From NCBI GenBank assembly GCA_964251675.1, contig CAXUKS010000010.1, positions 52,648-116,647 of the forward strand: a stretch of DNA of 64,000 bases, written 5' to 3'. Position 1 is the first letter of the stretch, and each line of letters starts with the position of its first letter. The position numbers were made by a program, and so were the translations under genes. The notes under the pieces were generated by a model, which worked only from the letters and a program-made list of their open reading frames with translations, had not been told where the DNA came from and did no database searches. The DNA comes from JANXMY01 sp964251675 (lineage in GTDB: Bacteria; Armatimonadota; Armatimonadia; Armatimonadales; Capsulimonadaceae). This document shows positions 24,200 to 32,269 of the stretch, piece by piece.

Positions 24200-25071
24200 G
24201 GGGTGTGCTCCAAACGCGGCAGGCCGCGCCGCAAGGTGATAATGGTCAGCTCAGGGCGGGCGAGGAAGCGCAGGGCCAGGCCGCTGATGCCGAGGCCGCG
24301 TGTGACATAAAGCTGCGTGCGGCCCGGACGGATGCCGATGGCGCGGCGCAGGCGTTTCTTGGCGTAGTAGCCGTCGCTCATGCGTCGGCCCAGAACCGAG
24401 TGCGTGTAGAGTGCCCCGTACCACGGCAGCTTGACCTGCCCGCCGTGCGTGTGGCCGGACAGTACGACGTCCACCCCGCGCAGGACAGCCTCAGCCACGG
24501 AGTCGGGCGAGTGCATCAGGGCCAGCGTGAACAGGTCGGGAGAAGCCCCCGACAGGGCATCACTCAGGCGGTCCAGGTTGTTCACGGGGTCGTCCACGCC
24601 CGCCAGCACAATTTGTGCGTCGCCGCGCTCCAAAATCACATGGCTGTTCATCAGCGGGGTGATGCCGTGTCCGGCCAGTGCCCGCGAAAACGCATAGGGG
24701 CGGACGCCGTTTTTGTGCTCGGAGTTGCCGAACACCGCAAACGTGCCGTCCTGGGATTGGAACGCCTGGGCCAGCGCCAGAAATGGCTCGGTCCCGGCGG
24801 GCGTGTGGATCAAATCCCCGGTGACGGCCACCAAATCCACCGGCGGCAGGGCGCGGATCAGCCGCTCGATGATCTTCTCGCGCCGCCCCCGCTGCCGCAT
24901 ATGCAAATCCGAGACTTGCAGCACGGTGTAGCCTTCAAATTCTTTGGGCAGGCGTGGGCAAAACAGGTCGAACTTGACCGTCTCAATCGCATACGGCTCC
25001 ACGCCGATGGCGTAGCCCAGCAGACCTGCGGCGATTGCCCCGAGCGCTCCCAATCCCCAGCGTTTTTTCAA
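24196..25071 (-). CDS. Membrane-anchored metallophosphoesterase (YaeI-like)
   Basis: The chosen TTG start overlaps the TGA of the methyltransferase gene and has GGAGG seven bases upstream; the 291-residue product starts with a positively charged end and one membrane segment. Calcineurin-like motifs follow in order: SDLHM, GDLIH, a GN-(S)EH block in FAVFGNSEHKNG, and GHTHGG. The third block has Ser inserted where GNHE/D is usual. YaeI-type enzymes act on UDP-sugar or lipid phosphate substrates at the membrane. Its position after GT2 and methyltransferase genes hints at lipid-linked sugar metabolism. Confidence 0.86.
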   Translation of the reverse strand: MKKRWGLGALGAIAAGLLGYAIGVEPYAIETVKFDLFCPRLPKEFEGYTVLQVSDLHMRQRGRREKIIERLIRALPPVDLVAVTGDLIHTPAGTEPFLALAQAFQSQDGTFAVFGNSEHKNGVRPYAFSRALAGHGITPLMNSHVILERGDAQIVLAGVDDPVNNLDRLSDALSGASPDLFTLALMHSPDSVAEAVLRGVDVVLSGHTHGGQVKLPWYGALYTHSVLGRRMSDGYYAKKRLRRAIGIRPGRTQLYVTRGLGISGLALRFLARPELTIITLRRGLPRLEHTP

Positions 25072-25826
25072 TGACCGGCCTCCGGCTTGCGGGCGACGCA
25101 GACCACGGACACGCCGAAGGGCAGATTGAGGCGGCTGACCAGACCCGTCTCCCACTGCGACAGTTTCAGGAGTGCCGTATTGACCGGCCCGGCGAAGGAC
25201 ACCAGGTTAGCTTTCTTTTCGCCCGCCGCCCGGCGCTTCGGCAGCAGGTTGCTCATCTGCCGGTAGGCCCAGATAGGCGGGAACAAGCTGGTGACGGTGT
25301 AAGAAATCTTGTCCACGGACAGGCCGACGCGCTGCAATAAATCTTTCAGCCGGGGTGAGGTGTAGCGGCGGAAGTGATGCAGGGCCTCGTCATGCTCGCT
25401 CCACAGGGATTGAAAGGCGGGGACGCTTGCCAGCAGGCGCCCGCCGGGCTTCAGCACGCGGAATATCTCCGACACGGCGGCCTTGTCGTCGTCGATATGC
25501 TCGATAATATCCATGGCCGTCACCACGTCAAACGAGCTGTCCGCGAAGGGCAGGCGGCGGACATCGGCCCGCGACAGGGAGGCGTGAACGCCGCGTGTGA
25601 CGCAGAATTGCAGGGCTTCAGGCGAAAAGTCCGCGCCGACCACCGAGCCGTAGGGGGCGAGGTCGTCGAGCATTGCGCCGGTGCCGCAGCCGATGTCTAA
25701 GATGTGCAGGCCACCCGTCGCCGGGTAATGCTGACCGAGCAGGGTAAGGATGAGGTGCCGCCGGGCGATAAACCACCAGTAGCGGTCTTCAAAGCGGTAC
25801 ATCCGCTCATATTCTTCGTGTTTCAT
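25068..25826 (-). CDS. Class I SAM-dependent methyltransferase
   Basis: The 252-residue protein has the Rossmann methyltransferase motif ILDIGCGTG at 42-50, an acidic residue at the end of the next strand (VGADFS), and the post-motif LKPGGRLLASVP. The first 25 residues (RMYRFEDRYWWFIARRH) match a group of methyltransferases found next to dolichol-phosphate-type glycosyltransferases. The start overlaps the GT2 stop by four bases, and its own stop overlaps the phosphoesterase start. The substrate is probably a lipid or glycan intermediate, by context only. Confidence 0.88.
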   Translation of the reverse strand: MKHEEYERMYRFEDRYWWFIARRHLILTLLGQHYPATGGLHILDIGCGTGAMLDDLAPYGSVVGADFSPEALQFCVTRGVHASLSRADVRRLPFADSSFDVVTAMDIIEHIDDDKAAVSEIFRVLKPGGRLLASVPAFQSLWSEHDEALHHFRRYTSPRLKDLLQRVGLSVDKISYTVTSLFPPIWAYRQMSNLLPKRRAAGEKKANLVSFAGPVNTALLKLSQWETGLVSRLNLPFGVSVVCVARKPEAGH

Positions 25827-26581
25827 ACGTTGGGGTGGGCAGTTGACGCTGGGGGAGCGGCCTGTAAATGCCGGTGCAGCCAGCGAATGGAGACAAGGTC
25901 GCGGAGCATCCGCAGGCCGTCGCGCACCATGCTGACTTTGGAGCCGTCTTTGTGTGACCAGCGAATAGGAACTTCGGCGATGTGATAGCCCAGACGCCGG
26001 GCGATAAACAGCGCCTCGCTGTCAAAGGCAAAGCCGTCGAGCCTGCAGCGCGAAAACACGTCCTCGGCGGCCTGCGCCGTCCAGACCTTGAAGCCGCACT
26101 GCGTATCCTCAATACCAGGCACAGCGAGTATCTGCACGGCCTGATTAAAGCCGCGCCCGAGGGCTTCGCGGTACCAGGGCTGATGCACCAGAAGCTGCGA
26201 GTGGCGCAGAGGCCGCGAGCCGATGCCGATTTCTGCGTCCCCTGCCTGCATCGCCGCCAAAACCACATCGTACTCTTCGGCGGGCGTCGCCAAGTCCGCA
26301 TCGCAGAACAGGCGGCGGTCCCCGGTCGCCCGCAGCATTCCGTGGCGCACCGCATAACCCTTGCCCCGGTTGCCGCCGTAGCTCAGACACTGCACGGCGT
26401 ACTCCGGGTGCTGCTGTGCGAAGTCCGCGACAAGCTGCGCCGTGCCGTCAGTGCTGCCGTCGTCCACGACAAGGATGTCAAACGCCTCGCCGCGTGCGGC
26501 AAACACTTCCGCCGTCGCTTTTAATGTCAGCGGCAGTCGCTCTGCCTCGTTGAAGGCGGGTATAATTACAGAGACGGACAT
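25823..26581 (-). CDS. Family 2 glycosyltransferase, dolichyl-phosphate glucose/mannose synthase-like
   Basis: The 252-residue GT-A enzyme has SVIIPAFNEAERLP at the N-terminus, VVDDGSTDGT near residue 38, the metal-binding DADLATP near residue 93, and TQCGFKVW near residue 160, the typical set of polyprenyl-phosphate sugar transferases (Alg5/Dpm1 type). It has no C-terminal membrane helices, so it would work at the membrane surface, moving a sugar from a nucleotide to a polyprenyl phosphate. It is the first gene of the coupled run ending at 23256. Confidence 0.9.
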   Translation of the reverse strand: MSVSVIIPAFNEAERLPLTLKATAEVFAARGEAFDILVVDDGSTDGTAQLVADFAQQHPEYAVQCLSYGGNRGKGYAVRHGMLRATGDRRLFCDADLATPAEEYDVVLAAMQAGDAEIGIGSRPLRHSQLLVHQPWYREALGRGFNQAVQILAVPGIEDTQCGFKVWTAQAAEDVFSRCRLDGFAFDSEALFIARRLGYHIAEVPIRWSHKDGSKVSMVRDGLRMLRDLVSIRWLHRHLQAAPPASTAHPNV

Positions 26582-26657
26582 TATTATTTATTATGGGCCG
26601 CGCATCGCCCGAATGTCAAGATAGCGGACAGACAGTTACCAGAAAGCAACAGTTATT

Positions 26658-27581
26658 ATGCCCCTCAGCGCCCGTACACTTTTACTGGCTCTGGCCGACA
26701 ACCCGACCGTTCGGCAGACAGTTTCCAAAAATGGCCTGTCTAAAGGCTTGATTCAGCGGTTTGTCGCCGGGGAAACCCTGCCCGAGGCGCTGGCCGCCGC
26801 GCAGGGATTGCAGGCATATCACATCAACACGGCGCTGGACCTGCTGGGCGAGAACGTCGCCACCGAAGCCGAAGCGGACGGCGCGGCCTCGGCCTATATT
26901 GCCGTGCTGGAAGCTCTCGCCAAAAGCGGCCTGCCGTCGCCCTACATCAGTATTAAACTGACCGCGCTGGGGCTGGACCTCGGGGACGAGTTGGCGGCCA
27001 CGCATCTGCGGCGCATTCTGACGGCGGCCCAGGCGGCAGGAAACGCTTTCGTGCGCGTGGATATGGAAGGCTCGGCCTACACGCAGCGGACGCTGGACAT
27101 CGTCCGGGCCGCCCGCGCCGAGTTTGCCAATGTCGGGACCGTGCTGCAATCGTATCTGCACCGCACGGATGCCGACTTGAAGCTGCTGATTGCTGAGGGT
27201 GTTCGGGTCCGTCTGGTCAAAGGGGCCTATGCCGAGCCGCCCACGGTGGCTTACCCGGACAAGGCCGATGTGGACGCCGCGTATCTTCGGCAGATGCACG
27301 CGCTGCTTCTGGACGGCGGCTACCCGGCCATTGCCACGCAGGACGAGGCGATTATCCACGCGGCCAAGCGGTTTCTGCGGGAACACAAGCTGTCCAGCGA
27401 CCGCTTTGAGTTCCAGATGCTGCTCGGTGTCCGGCGTGACTTGCAGGAAGGTCTGGCTGCCGAGGGGTACAATGTCCGTGCCTACGTCCCTTTTGGCGGC
27501 TCATGGTATCCCTACTTCATGCGCCGCCTGGCCGAGCGGCCCGCCAATGTCGCCTTTGTCCTGAAAAATCTGGTGAGATAA
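26658..27581 (+). CDS. Proline dehydrogenase
   Basis: The 307-residue protein is a short monofunctional proline dehydrogenase, an FAD-dependent TIM-barrel enzyme making pyrroline-5-carboxylate from proline. Typical motifs are VRVDMEGS near residue 130, RLVKGAY near 190, and the active-site end YVPFGGSWYPYFMRRLAERP near 275-295, which carries the substrate-binding arginines. No pyrroline-carboxylate dehydrogenase gene is adjacent. An unknown gene follows 16 bases later, so proline use may be co-regulated with it. Confidence 0.94.
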   Translation: MPLSARTLLLALADNPTVRQTVSKNGLSKGLIQRFVAGETLPEALAAAQGLQAYHINTALDLLGENVATEAEADGAASAYIAVLEALAKSGLPSPYISIKLTALGLDLGDELAATHLRRILTAAQAAGNAFVRVDMEGSAYTQRTLDIVRAARAEFANVGTVLQSYLHRTDADLKLLIAEGVRVRLVKGAYAEPPTVAYPDKADVDAAYLRQMHALLLDGGYPAIATQDEAIIHAAKRFLREHKLSSDRFEFQMLLGVRRDLQEGLAAEGYNVRAYVPFGGSWYPYFMRRLAERPANVAFVLKNLVR

Positions 27582-27597
27582 GATTTGGTGAAATAAC

Positions 27598-28179
27598 GTG
27601 TTCTCTGATTATGTGGACAATTGGGACAGTCTGCCGACACCGGTGCAGGAGTCGCTTGCGCCGATCCTGACACGCTTTGACGAGGCTGCCGACCTCCTCT
27701 TTGACCGGCGGCTGAACCTGTCGTTCGAAGCCGCCGTCAAGGAGTTAAGCATTCCCGGCGTCGTCGCGCTCACAGAGGGCCTGCGCGATCTGCGCGATCT
27801 GCTGACGGCCCGTGTCACGGTGGCAGATGCCGCCGAGGGGCGGCTGCTCTTTGACGGCACGCTGCCGCTGACGGCCTACGACCTGCCGCTGTACCTGCCG
27901 CCGGTATACCTGTCACAGCTCGCGCAGTTCATGGATTCGCAGAACGTGCGCGTCTGGAAGGAAGCCACGGCCCTTGAGATCGTCGACGTGCTGCTCCTCA
28001 TGGCCCGGTATGTCCGCCCGGACATTGAGACGGCCCGCGTGCTGACTGCCGCCCTGCACGACATGGTGTACCTGTATCCCGATTTGCTGAGCCGGGTGGA
28101 AGAAGCGGCCCAGGACACGTCCGTGCCGAACGCCGCCCACAGCGCGGGCGCGGCGGCCTGGCTGGCCGGAAAGCGTTGA
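27598..28179 (+). CDS. Protein of unknown function downstream of proline dehydrogenase
   Basis: The protein has 193 residues and starts at GTG (no ATG fits). It is mostly helical and acidic, with no signal peptide. A VVALTEGLRDLRDLL helix and an LPLYLPPVYLSQLAQFM segment are distinctive, but no family comes to mind. It starts 16 bases after proline dehydrogenase, and the GNAT gene follows, so it is probably in one transcript with both. Codon use matches its neighbours. Confidence 0.68.
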   Translation: MFSDYVDNWDSLPTPVQESLAPILTRFDEAADLLFDRRLNLSFEAAVKELSIPGVVALTEGLRDLRDLLTARVTVADAAEGRLLFDGTLPLTAYDLPLYLPPVYLSQLAQFMDSQNVRVWKEATALEIVDVLLLMARYVRPDIETARVLTAALHDMVYLYPDLLSRVEEAAQDTSVPNAAHSAGAAAWLAGKR

Positions 28180-28206
28180 AACGTGATTGCCGAGGAGGAA
28201 CCGACC

Positions 28207-28719
28207 GTGACCATTCTGGAAACCGAGCGTCTGACCCTGCGCGTCTTTCAGCCTGAAGACATCGACGGCTTTGCGCCGATTGAAGCCGACCCCGACGTGA
28301 TGCGCTTTTATGCCTCCGGCCCCCGCCCCCGCGAGTGGGCCGAGCGCAGCGTGCGCTTCTTTATGGAAACGCAGGCAGAGCATGGCTACAGTCCCTGGGC
28401 GGTTATCCGCAAATCAGACGGGCGCTTTTTAGGCTTCTGCGGCCTGATCCCGCAGACGATTGAGTTCCGGGAAGAAGTCGAAGTCGGCTACAAGCTGGCC
28501 CATGACGTCTGGGGGCAGGGCCTGGCGACCGAAGCCGCCCGCGCCGTCCGTGAGTGGGCGTTTGCCCATCTCCCCGTGCCGCGCCTCGTGTCCATCATTG
28601 ACCCCGGCAACGCCACGTCCCTGCGCGTCGCTGAAAAGAACGGCATGACTTTCCAGCGCGACATCACCTACGACGGCAAACCCTGCCGCCTGTACGCGAT
28701 TGACCGGCCCACAGGATAA
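28207..28719 (+). CDS. GNAT-family N-acetyltransferase (RimJ/RimL-like)
   Basis: From the GTG at 28207, which has GAGGAGGAA seven bases upstream, the protein has 170 residues. It shows the RimJ/RimL pattern: TERLTLRVFQPEDIDGF at the start, the central strand GFCGLI, the acetyl-CoA loop region VWGQGLATEAARAV, and the NATSLRVAEKNGMTF ending. It acetylates an amino group on an unknown target. An alternative GTG eight codons upstream precedes the ribosome site and is less likely. Confidence 0.9.
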   Translation: MTILETERLTLRVFQPEDIDGFAPIEADPDVMRFYASGPRPREWAERSVRFFMETQAEHGYSPWAVIRKSDGRFLGFCGLIPQTIEFREEVEVGYKLAHDVWGQGLATEAARAVREWAFAHLPVPRLVSIIDPGNATSLRVAEKNGMTFQRDITYDGKPCRLYAIDRPTG

Positions 28720-28744
28720 GGGGATACGGCAAAGCGTTGGTCAA

Positions 28745-28880
28745 CACGGGGCTGAACCCCCGTGCTTTGAAGAGCAATTCCCCGCCTTCGCGGGCATAGG
28801 AAAAGCCATTGTCCATAAGTCTTCTCTTTGCCCGCGAAGGTGGGGGCTTGCACTTTGAAGCATGGGGGTTCAGCCCCGTG
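28745..28880. repeat. Nested palindromic element (GGGGCTGAACCCC / CCTTCG type)
   Basis: Arms of about 55 bases. The outer hairpin is CACGGGGCTGAACCCCCGTG, the inner one has a CCGCCTTCGCGGG core. The two arms are about 85% identical as inverted copies. It lies between convergent genes and could end transcription of both. Confidence 0.8.
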
Positions 28881-28900
28881 GCCCCTACCCCTGATAGAGA

Positions 28901-28930
28901 AACCCTCCCATTCTTGGGGGCTAGGGGGTC
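28901..28930. repeat. Half copy of the CCCCCAAT-type repeat
   Basis: The stretch has a CTCCCATTCTTGGGGG core followed by CTAGGGGGTC, like 13868-13892. It lies 20 bases after the element at 28745. Confidence 0.55.
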
Positions 28931-28972
28931 CTGTGTCAGAAGCACGAAGTTTTATCGGGCGGGGGCCGTGTT

Positions 28973-30313
28973 CTATTCAGAGCGTCCCACAAATATGCAG
29001 TTCCCAATCAGTATATCGTCTGTCTTGACACCCAGAGATAGCCACGGCGCCCGCAATCTCGGTATCCCGTCTGAACTGATCAAATAACGAAACACACGAT
29101 CTGTTCTCGAATCACGCACATACAACATATGCGAAGCCGGGTCGAAAACAAGGCCCTGCGGAAGGGCAAAGTGCTTCTCTGGAACAAGCGTGTCCTCGCT
29201 GTACAAAAAACCGTCGTCTGCCATGTACCAACTGAAAGGGGTCGACAGCGTCCCATCAGCCAACTGACCCCACACCACCAACTGACGGTTTTTGAAGTCT
29301 GCCTCAATGCCAGGCTGGCCGAGGCCAAACACCAACCGATCCTGCCCGTCGATCACAAAAGTCGTAACGGCAATGGATACAGACTGCGCCTTCTTGAAAT
29401 GCAGCGTCCCATCTGCCGCAATCTGCCAGGTGGACAGGCCGCCTTCGCTGGCGAGATACACCACCGGGTCAGAAGGCGCGGCGGTCAACTGTTGAGGGGC
29501 GGCATCTGAGTCACTGCCCTGCGGGTCGAGCAAAATGAGTGTCCCATTCGGACGAATGCGGTAGGGCAAGGTGTAGGCTCGGTTGCCAGACAGATCATAG
29601 TTGTAGACGGACACATACAGAAATTTGCCGGTGTGACCAACGGTCATGCTTGCCACTTTGTTACCCGCCTTGATGCGCCCGCCGGGGATGGGGTGCAGCA
29701 ATCCGTCTTTGCTGACCCGACAAGCAATGAGGTCATCATCTCCTACGATTCCATTGTCTTGATCGTAATGAGGGTGGATCAGGTAGCAGAACTGCCCGTC
29801 TGGGGTGAAGGTGATCTGGGTGATTGGCGGCAGGAAAGCAGGGAGTTGTTTCGGCACAGAGGGCTGCTTAAATACAGGGGGCTGTTCCAGCAGGGCAAGT
29901 TGACCATTGTGACTGACCCGGTAGACGCGGAGCGGATTTGTGCCCAAGTAGAAAAAGTGCCCATTGGGATGCACGGCGCAAAAATAGTAATAAGGGCTTT
30001 TCACTGGTATAGAGGGAGGTATTAGGGGGACCAGTGCGCCATTCGGTTTCTGCTTGTATTGCAGTATGACATTGAAGGATTTGGCAGACTTGTACGGGGT
30101 CGGAGGATCGTACTGGGTCAGAGGAATATACACATAGGCTGGCGATGGCGTTGATGGCAGTTTGGGTGCTAACTTTGGGCTTAATTTTGACGGTGACGCT
30201 GCGGACTTAAGCGTATTTGGTGCGGCCTGGACAGTGTGGCAGAGGACACTGACGCCGACAGCGCAGAGGGCGATCATCCACCTATTATTTTTCTTACAGG
30301 AACTATTTTTCAT
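28973..30313 (-). CDS. Secreted beta-propeller protein (lactonase-like)
   Basis: The protein has 446 residues with a signal peptide ending near residue 30, then a Pro/Ser/Lys-rich linker and a series of repeats. These resemble the seven-bladed lactonase (6-phosphogluconolactonase-type) propeller: the pattern HPNG-HFFYLGTN, FTPDGQFCYL, VGHTGKFLYVSVY, FDPASHMLYVRDS recurs about every 45-55 residues. Catalytic residues are not clear, so it may be a binding rather than enzymatic propeller. The gene is visibly more AT-rich and uses rarer codons than its neighbours, hinting at recent transfer. AAGGAT precedes the ATG. Confidence 0.75.
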   Translation of the reverse strand: MKNSSCKKNNRWMIALCAVGVSVLCHTVQAAPNTLKSAASPSKLSPKLAPKLPSTPSPAYVYIPLTQYDPPTPYKSAKSFNVILQYKQKPNGALVPLIPPSIPVKSPYYYFCAVHPNGHFFYLGTNPLRVYRVSHNGQLALLEQPPVFKQPSVPKQLPAFLPPITQITFTPDGQFCYLIHPHYDQDNGIVGDDDLIACRVSKDGLLHPIPGGRIKAGNKVASMTVGHTGKFLYVSVYNYDLSGNRAYTLPYRIRPNGTLILLDPQGSDSDAAPQQLTAAPSDPVVYLASEGGLSTWQIAADGTLHFKKAQSVSIAVTTFVIDGQDRLVFGLGQPGIEADFKNRQLVVWGQLADGTLSTPFSWYMADDGFLYSEDTLVPEKHFALPQGLVFDPASHMLYVRDSRTDRVFRYLISSDGIPRLRAPWLSLGVKTDDILIGNCIFVGRSE

Positions 30314-30449
30314 AAATCCTTTTTAACCGATTTTCGCTCCCGGCGCGTAAATGCTACTGCACTGAAAAAAATCTTTCCCATGTCATTCTACAGATAAGCT
30401 CGACGAAATCCTTAACTTGCTTCCAGGTGAAGTTCAGCCTCTATGCAAA

Positions 30450-30479
30450 AAAGCCCCCCGCCACATGGCGGGGGGCTTT
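30450..30479 (-). terminator. Terminator of the DEAD-box helicase gene
   Basis: AAAGCCCCCCGCC and GGCGGGGGGCTTT form a perfect 13-bp stem with ACAT loop. On the minus strand it is followed by TTTTTTGCA counting the stem end. It starts 16 bases after the stop codon. Confidence 0.9.
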
Positions 30480-30494
30480 CTGATTATCTATCAA

Positions 30495-31748
30495 CTACCG
30501 ACCGCGACGGGCGGGCATGGAGCGGCGTCCGCCAGCCATTGCGCCGCCGTCCCAGCCGCCGCCGTAGGTGCGGCCACTGCCCTGGGAGCGGCGCATCTGC
30601 TGACGGGCGCCCTGGCGGTTCTCGTTGGGGTCAATCGGGTTCGGGTCAAGACGCTGGCCGACCAGTTTCTCAATCGCCCGAAGCTGGGGTGTGTCGCCGT
30701 GGGTCACGAACGTCAGCGCCTTGCCGGAGCGGCCTGCGCGGCCAGTGCGGCCAATGCGGTGGATGTAGTCTTCGGCGTTCACCGGCACGTCGTAGTTGAT
30801 GACGTGCGTGATATGCGGGACATCAATGCCGCGAGCGGCAACGTCGGTCGCCACCAGAACGTCGAGCCGCTGGGTGCGGAACTGGGCCAGCACCCGCTCG
30901 CGCTGGTTCTGCGAGATGTCGCCGTGGATGGAGCCAGAGCGCAGACCCGCCTGGGACAGCGTCTTTTCCAGTCGGTCGACGCCGTGCCGGGTGCGGGCGA
31001 ACACCAGCGCCCCGCCGCCGCCTTCGCGGGCTTCATGCAGCAGGGTCAGCAGCAGGTCGCCCTTTTCGGCAGCAGTGACCCGGTGAACAATCTGCTCAAT
31101 CTGGGCGACAACCGTGGAGCGGGGTCCAGCGTTGATGATGACCGGGTCATTCAAGTAGGCGCGGGCCAGCTTCTCGACATCGCCGTCCATCGTCGCCGAG
31201 AACAGCATGGTCTGCCGGTTTTCGGTCTGAAGGTGCTTGGCGATGCGCTGCACCTGGGGCAGGAAGCCCATGTCCAGCATCCGGTCAGCTTCGTCTAGGA
31301 CGAACAAAGACACGCCGCTCAGATCGACATTGCCCTGTTCCAGATGGTCAAAGAGCCGTCCGGGGGTGGCGACGATAATGTCCACGCCCCGGCGCAGGGT
31401 GGCAATCTGCTGGCCCATGCCCGCGCCGCCGTAGATGGCGACGCCGCGCAGGCCGGTTCCTTTGCCGTAGAGCTTGAAGTTCGATTCGACCTGCACGGCC
31501 AGCTCGCGGGTGGGAACCAGGATCAGGGCGCGGGGCGTGCGCTGCTCGCTGCGGTCTAGCTTGTTGAGAATGGGCAGGGCGAAGACGGCGGTTTTGCCGC
31601 CGCCGGTCTGGGCGCAGGCGATCAGATCCTGGCCGTTCAGGGCGGCGGGCAGGGCAAGCGTCTGAATCTCAGTCGGGGTTGTATGGCCGGCCAGCGCAAG
31701 GTTCGCCTGAATGGCGTCGCGCAGCGGCAGTTCGGTAAATGTCTGCAA
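30495..31748 (-). CDS. DEAD-box ATP-dependent RNA helicase
   Basis: The protein has about 417 residues with all helicase motifs: Q motif before AQTGGGKTA (motif I), PTRELA, GG, TPGR, VLDEADRML (motif II), LFSATM (III), then VFARTRHGV, ATDVAARGID (V) and HRIGRTGRAGRSG (VI). The tail of about 45 residues is rich in Gly, Arg and Met, as in RhlE/CshA-type helicases that act in RNA decay, ribosome assembly and cold adaptation. No ATG is in place; I take the TTG at 31748, though a TTG ten codons upstream is possible. It has a long leader and its own promoter and terminator. Confidence 0.93.
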   Translation of the reverse strand: MQTFTELPLRDAIQANLALAGHTTPTEIQTLALPAALNGQDLIACAQTGGGKTAVFALPILNKLDRSEQRTPRALILVPTRELAVQVESNFKLYGKGTGLRGVAIYGGAGMGQQIATLRRGVDIIVATPGRLFDHLEQGNVDLSGVSLFVLDEADRMLDMGFLPQVQRIAKHLQTENRQTMLFSATMDGDVEKLARAYLNDPVIINAGPRSTVVAQIEQIVHRVTAAEKGDLLLTLLHEAREGGGGALVFARTRHGVDRLEKTLSQAGLRSGSIHGDISQNQRERVLAQFRTQRLDVLVATDVAARGIDVPHITHVINYDVPVNAEDYIHRIGRTGRAGRSGKALTFVTHGDTPQLRAIEKLVGQRLDPNPIDPNENRQGARQQMRRSQGSGRTYGGGWDGGAMAGGRRSMPARRGR

Positions 31749-32044
31749 GGTGTGTTCTTTCTTCTTTCCTCCGCACAAGGGGGAGGAATGCCACCCGTCC
31801 GTTAATTATTCAGTCCCTATGATTTTTTAGAGTAAGAGGACTACGGGCGGCGCATTCCAAGTTTCCACTTATGCACGAGGGCCGTTCAGAAAGCTGACAC
31901 AGCAAAACTGACACAGAGCCTAACGGACAGCGTACTTTCTCGTGAGATGCCAGCAGAGAGGGGCCAGAGAGCGTATGATAAGACGACGCGGGGGCCGGGG
32001 GCGCAAAAGACGAGAGCAAGTGGATACAATGAACTGTTGAACTG
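31749..32044 (-). promoter_or_regulatory. Long untranslated leader of the helicase gene
   Basis: About 290 bases lie between the predicted transcription start and the helicase start. No convincing gene is found in them. A near-repeat of CTGACACAG (31895-31916) is the only internal structure I see. Long leaders of this kind are known for cold-shock RNA helicases, where they mediate autoregulation; that role here is inference. Confidence 0.4.
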
Positions 32045-32053
32045 ATTATACCA
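32045..32053 (-). promoter_or_regulatory. Extended -10 promoter (TGGTATAAT) of the helicase gene
   Basis: Read on the minus strand the sequence is TGGTATAAT, a perfect extended -10 box. The region upstream is very AT-rich (ATATAAA, run of six T), unlike the rest of the window. No good -35 is needed or seen. Confidence 0.7.
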
Positions 32054-32129
32054 CACTTTATATAAAAAACGAACAGTTGTGAAAATGTATTCTTGCCGGG
32101 CAAAATAGGGACAGGGAGCAAGGCAAGGC

Positions 32130-32263
32130 CGGGGGTATAAAACCCCTCGCTAGGAGAAGCACCGTTCGGGTGGAAGAGGTAGGGATGCTGCTTGCCGCAC
32201 CCTCCTGTGCTTTGTCCTCCGTCCGAAGGACGCCTGACCTAGCGAGGGGTTTTTAACCCCTCG
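32130..32263. repeat. Nested palindromic element (GAGGGGTTaaaAACCCCTCG / CCTTCG type)
   Basis: Arms of about 48 bases: the outer hairpin is GAGGGGTT-AACCCCTC with adjacent GCTAGG; inner hairpins are CGTCCTTCGGACG on the right and CACCCGAACGGTG-like on the left. It ends seven bases before the stop of the aldo/keto reductase gene and lies upstream of the helicase promoter. Confidence 0.78.
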
Positions 32264-32269
32264 ATTCTG

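Noticed and set aside
31810..32121. 103-codon minus-strand frame in the helicase leader
   Set aside because: It spans the extended -10 promoter, has Ser/Pro/Leu-rich composition without pattern and no ribosome site.
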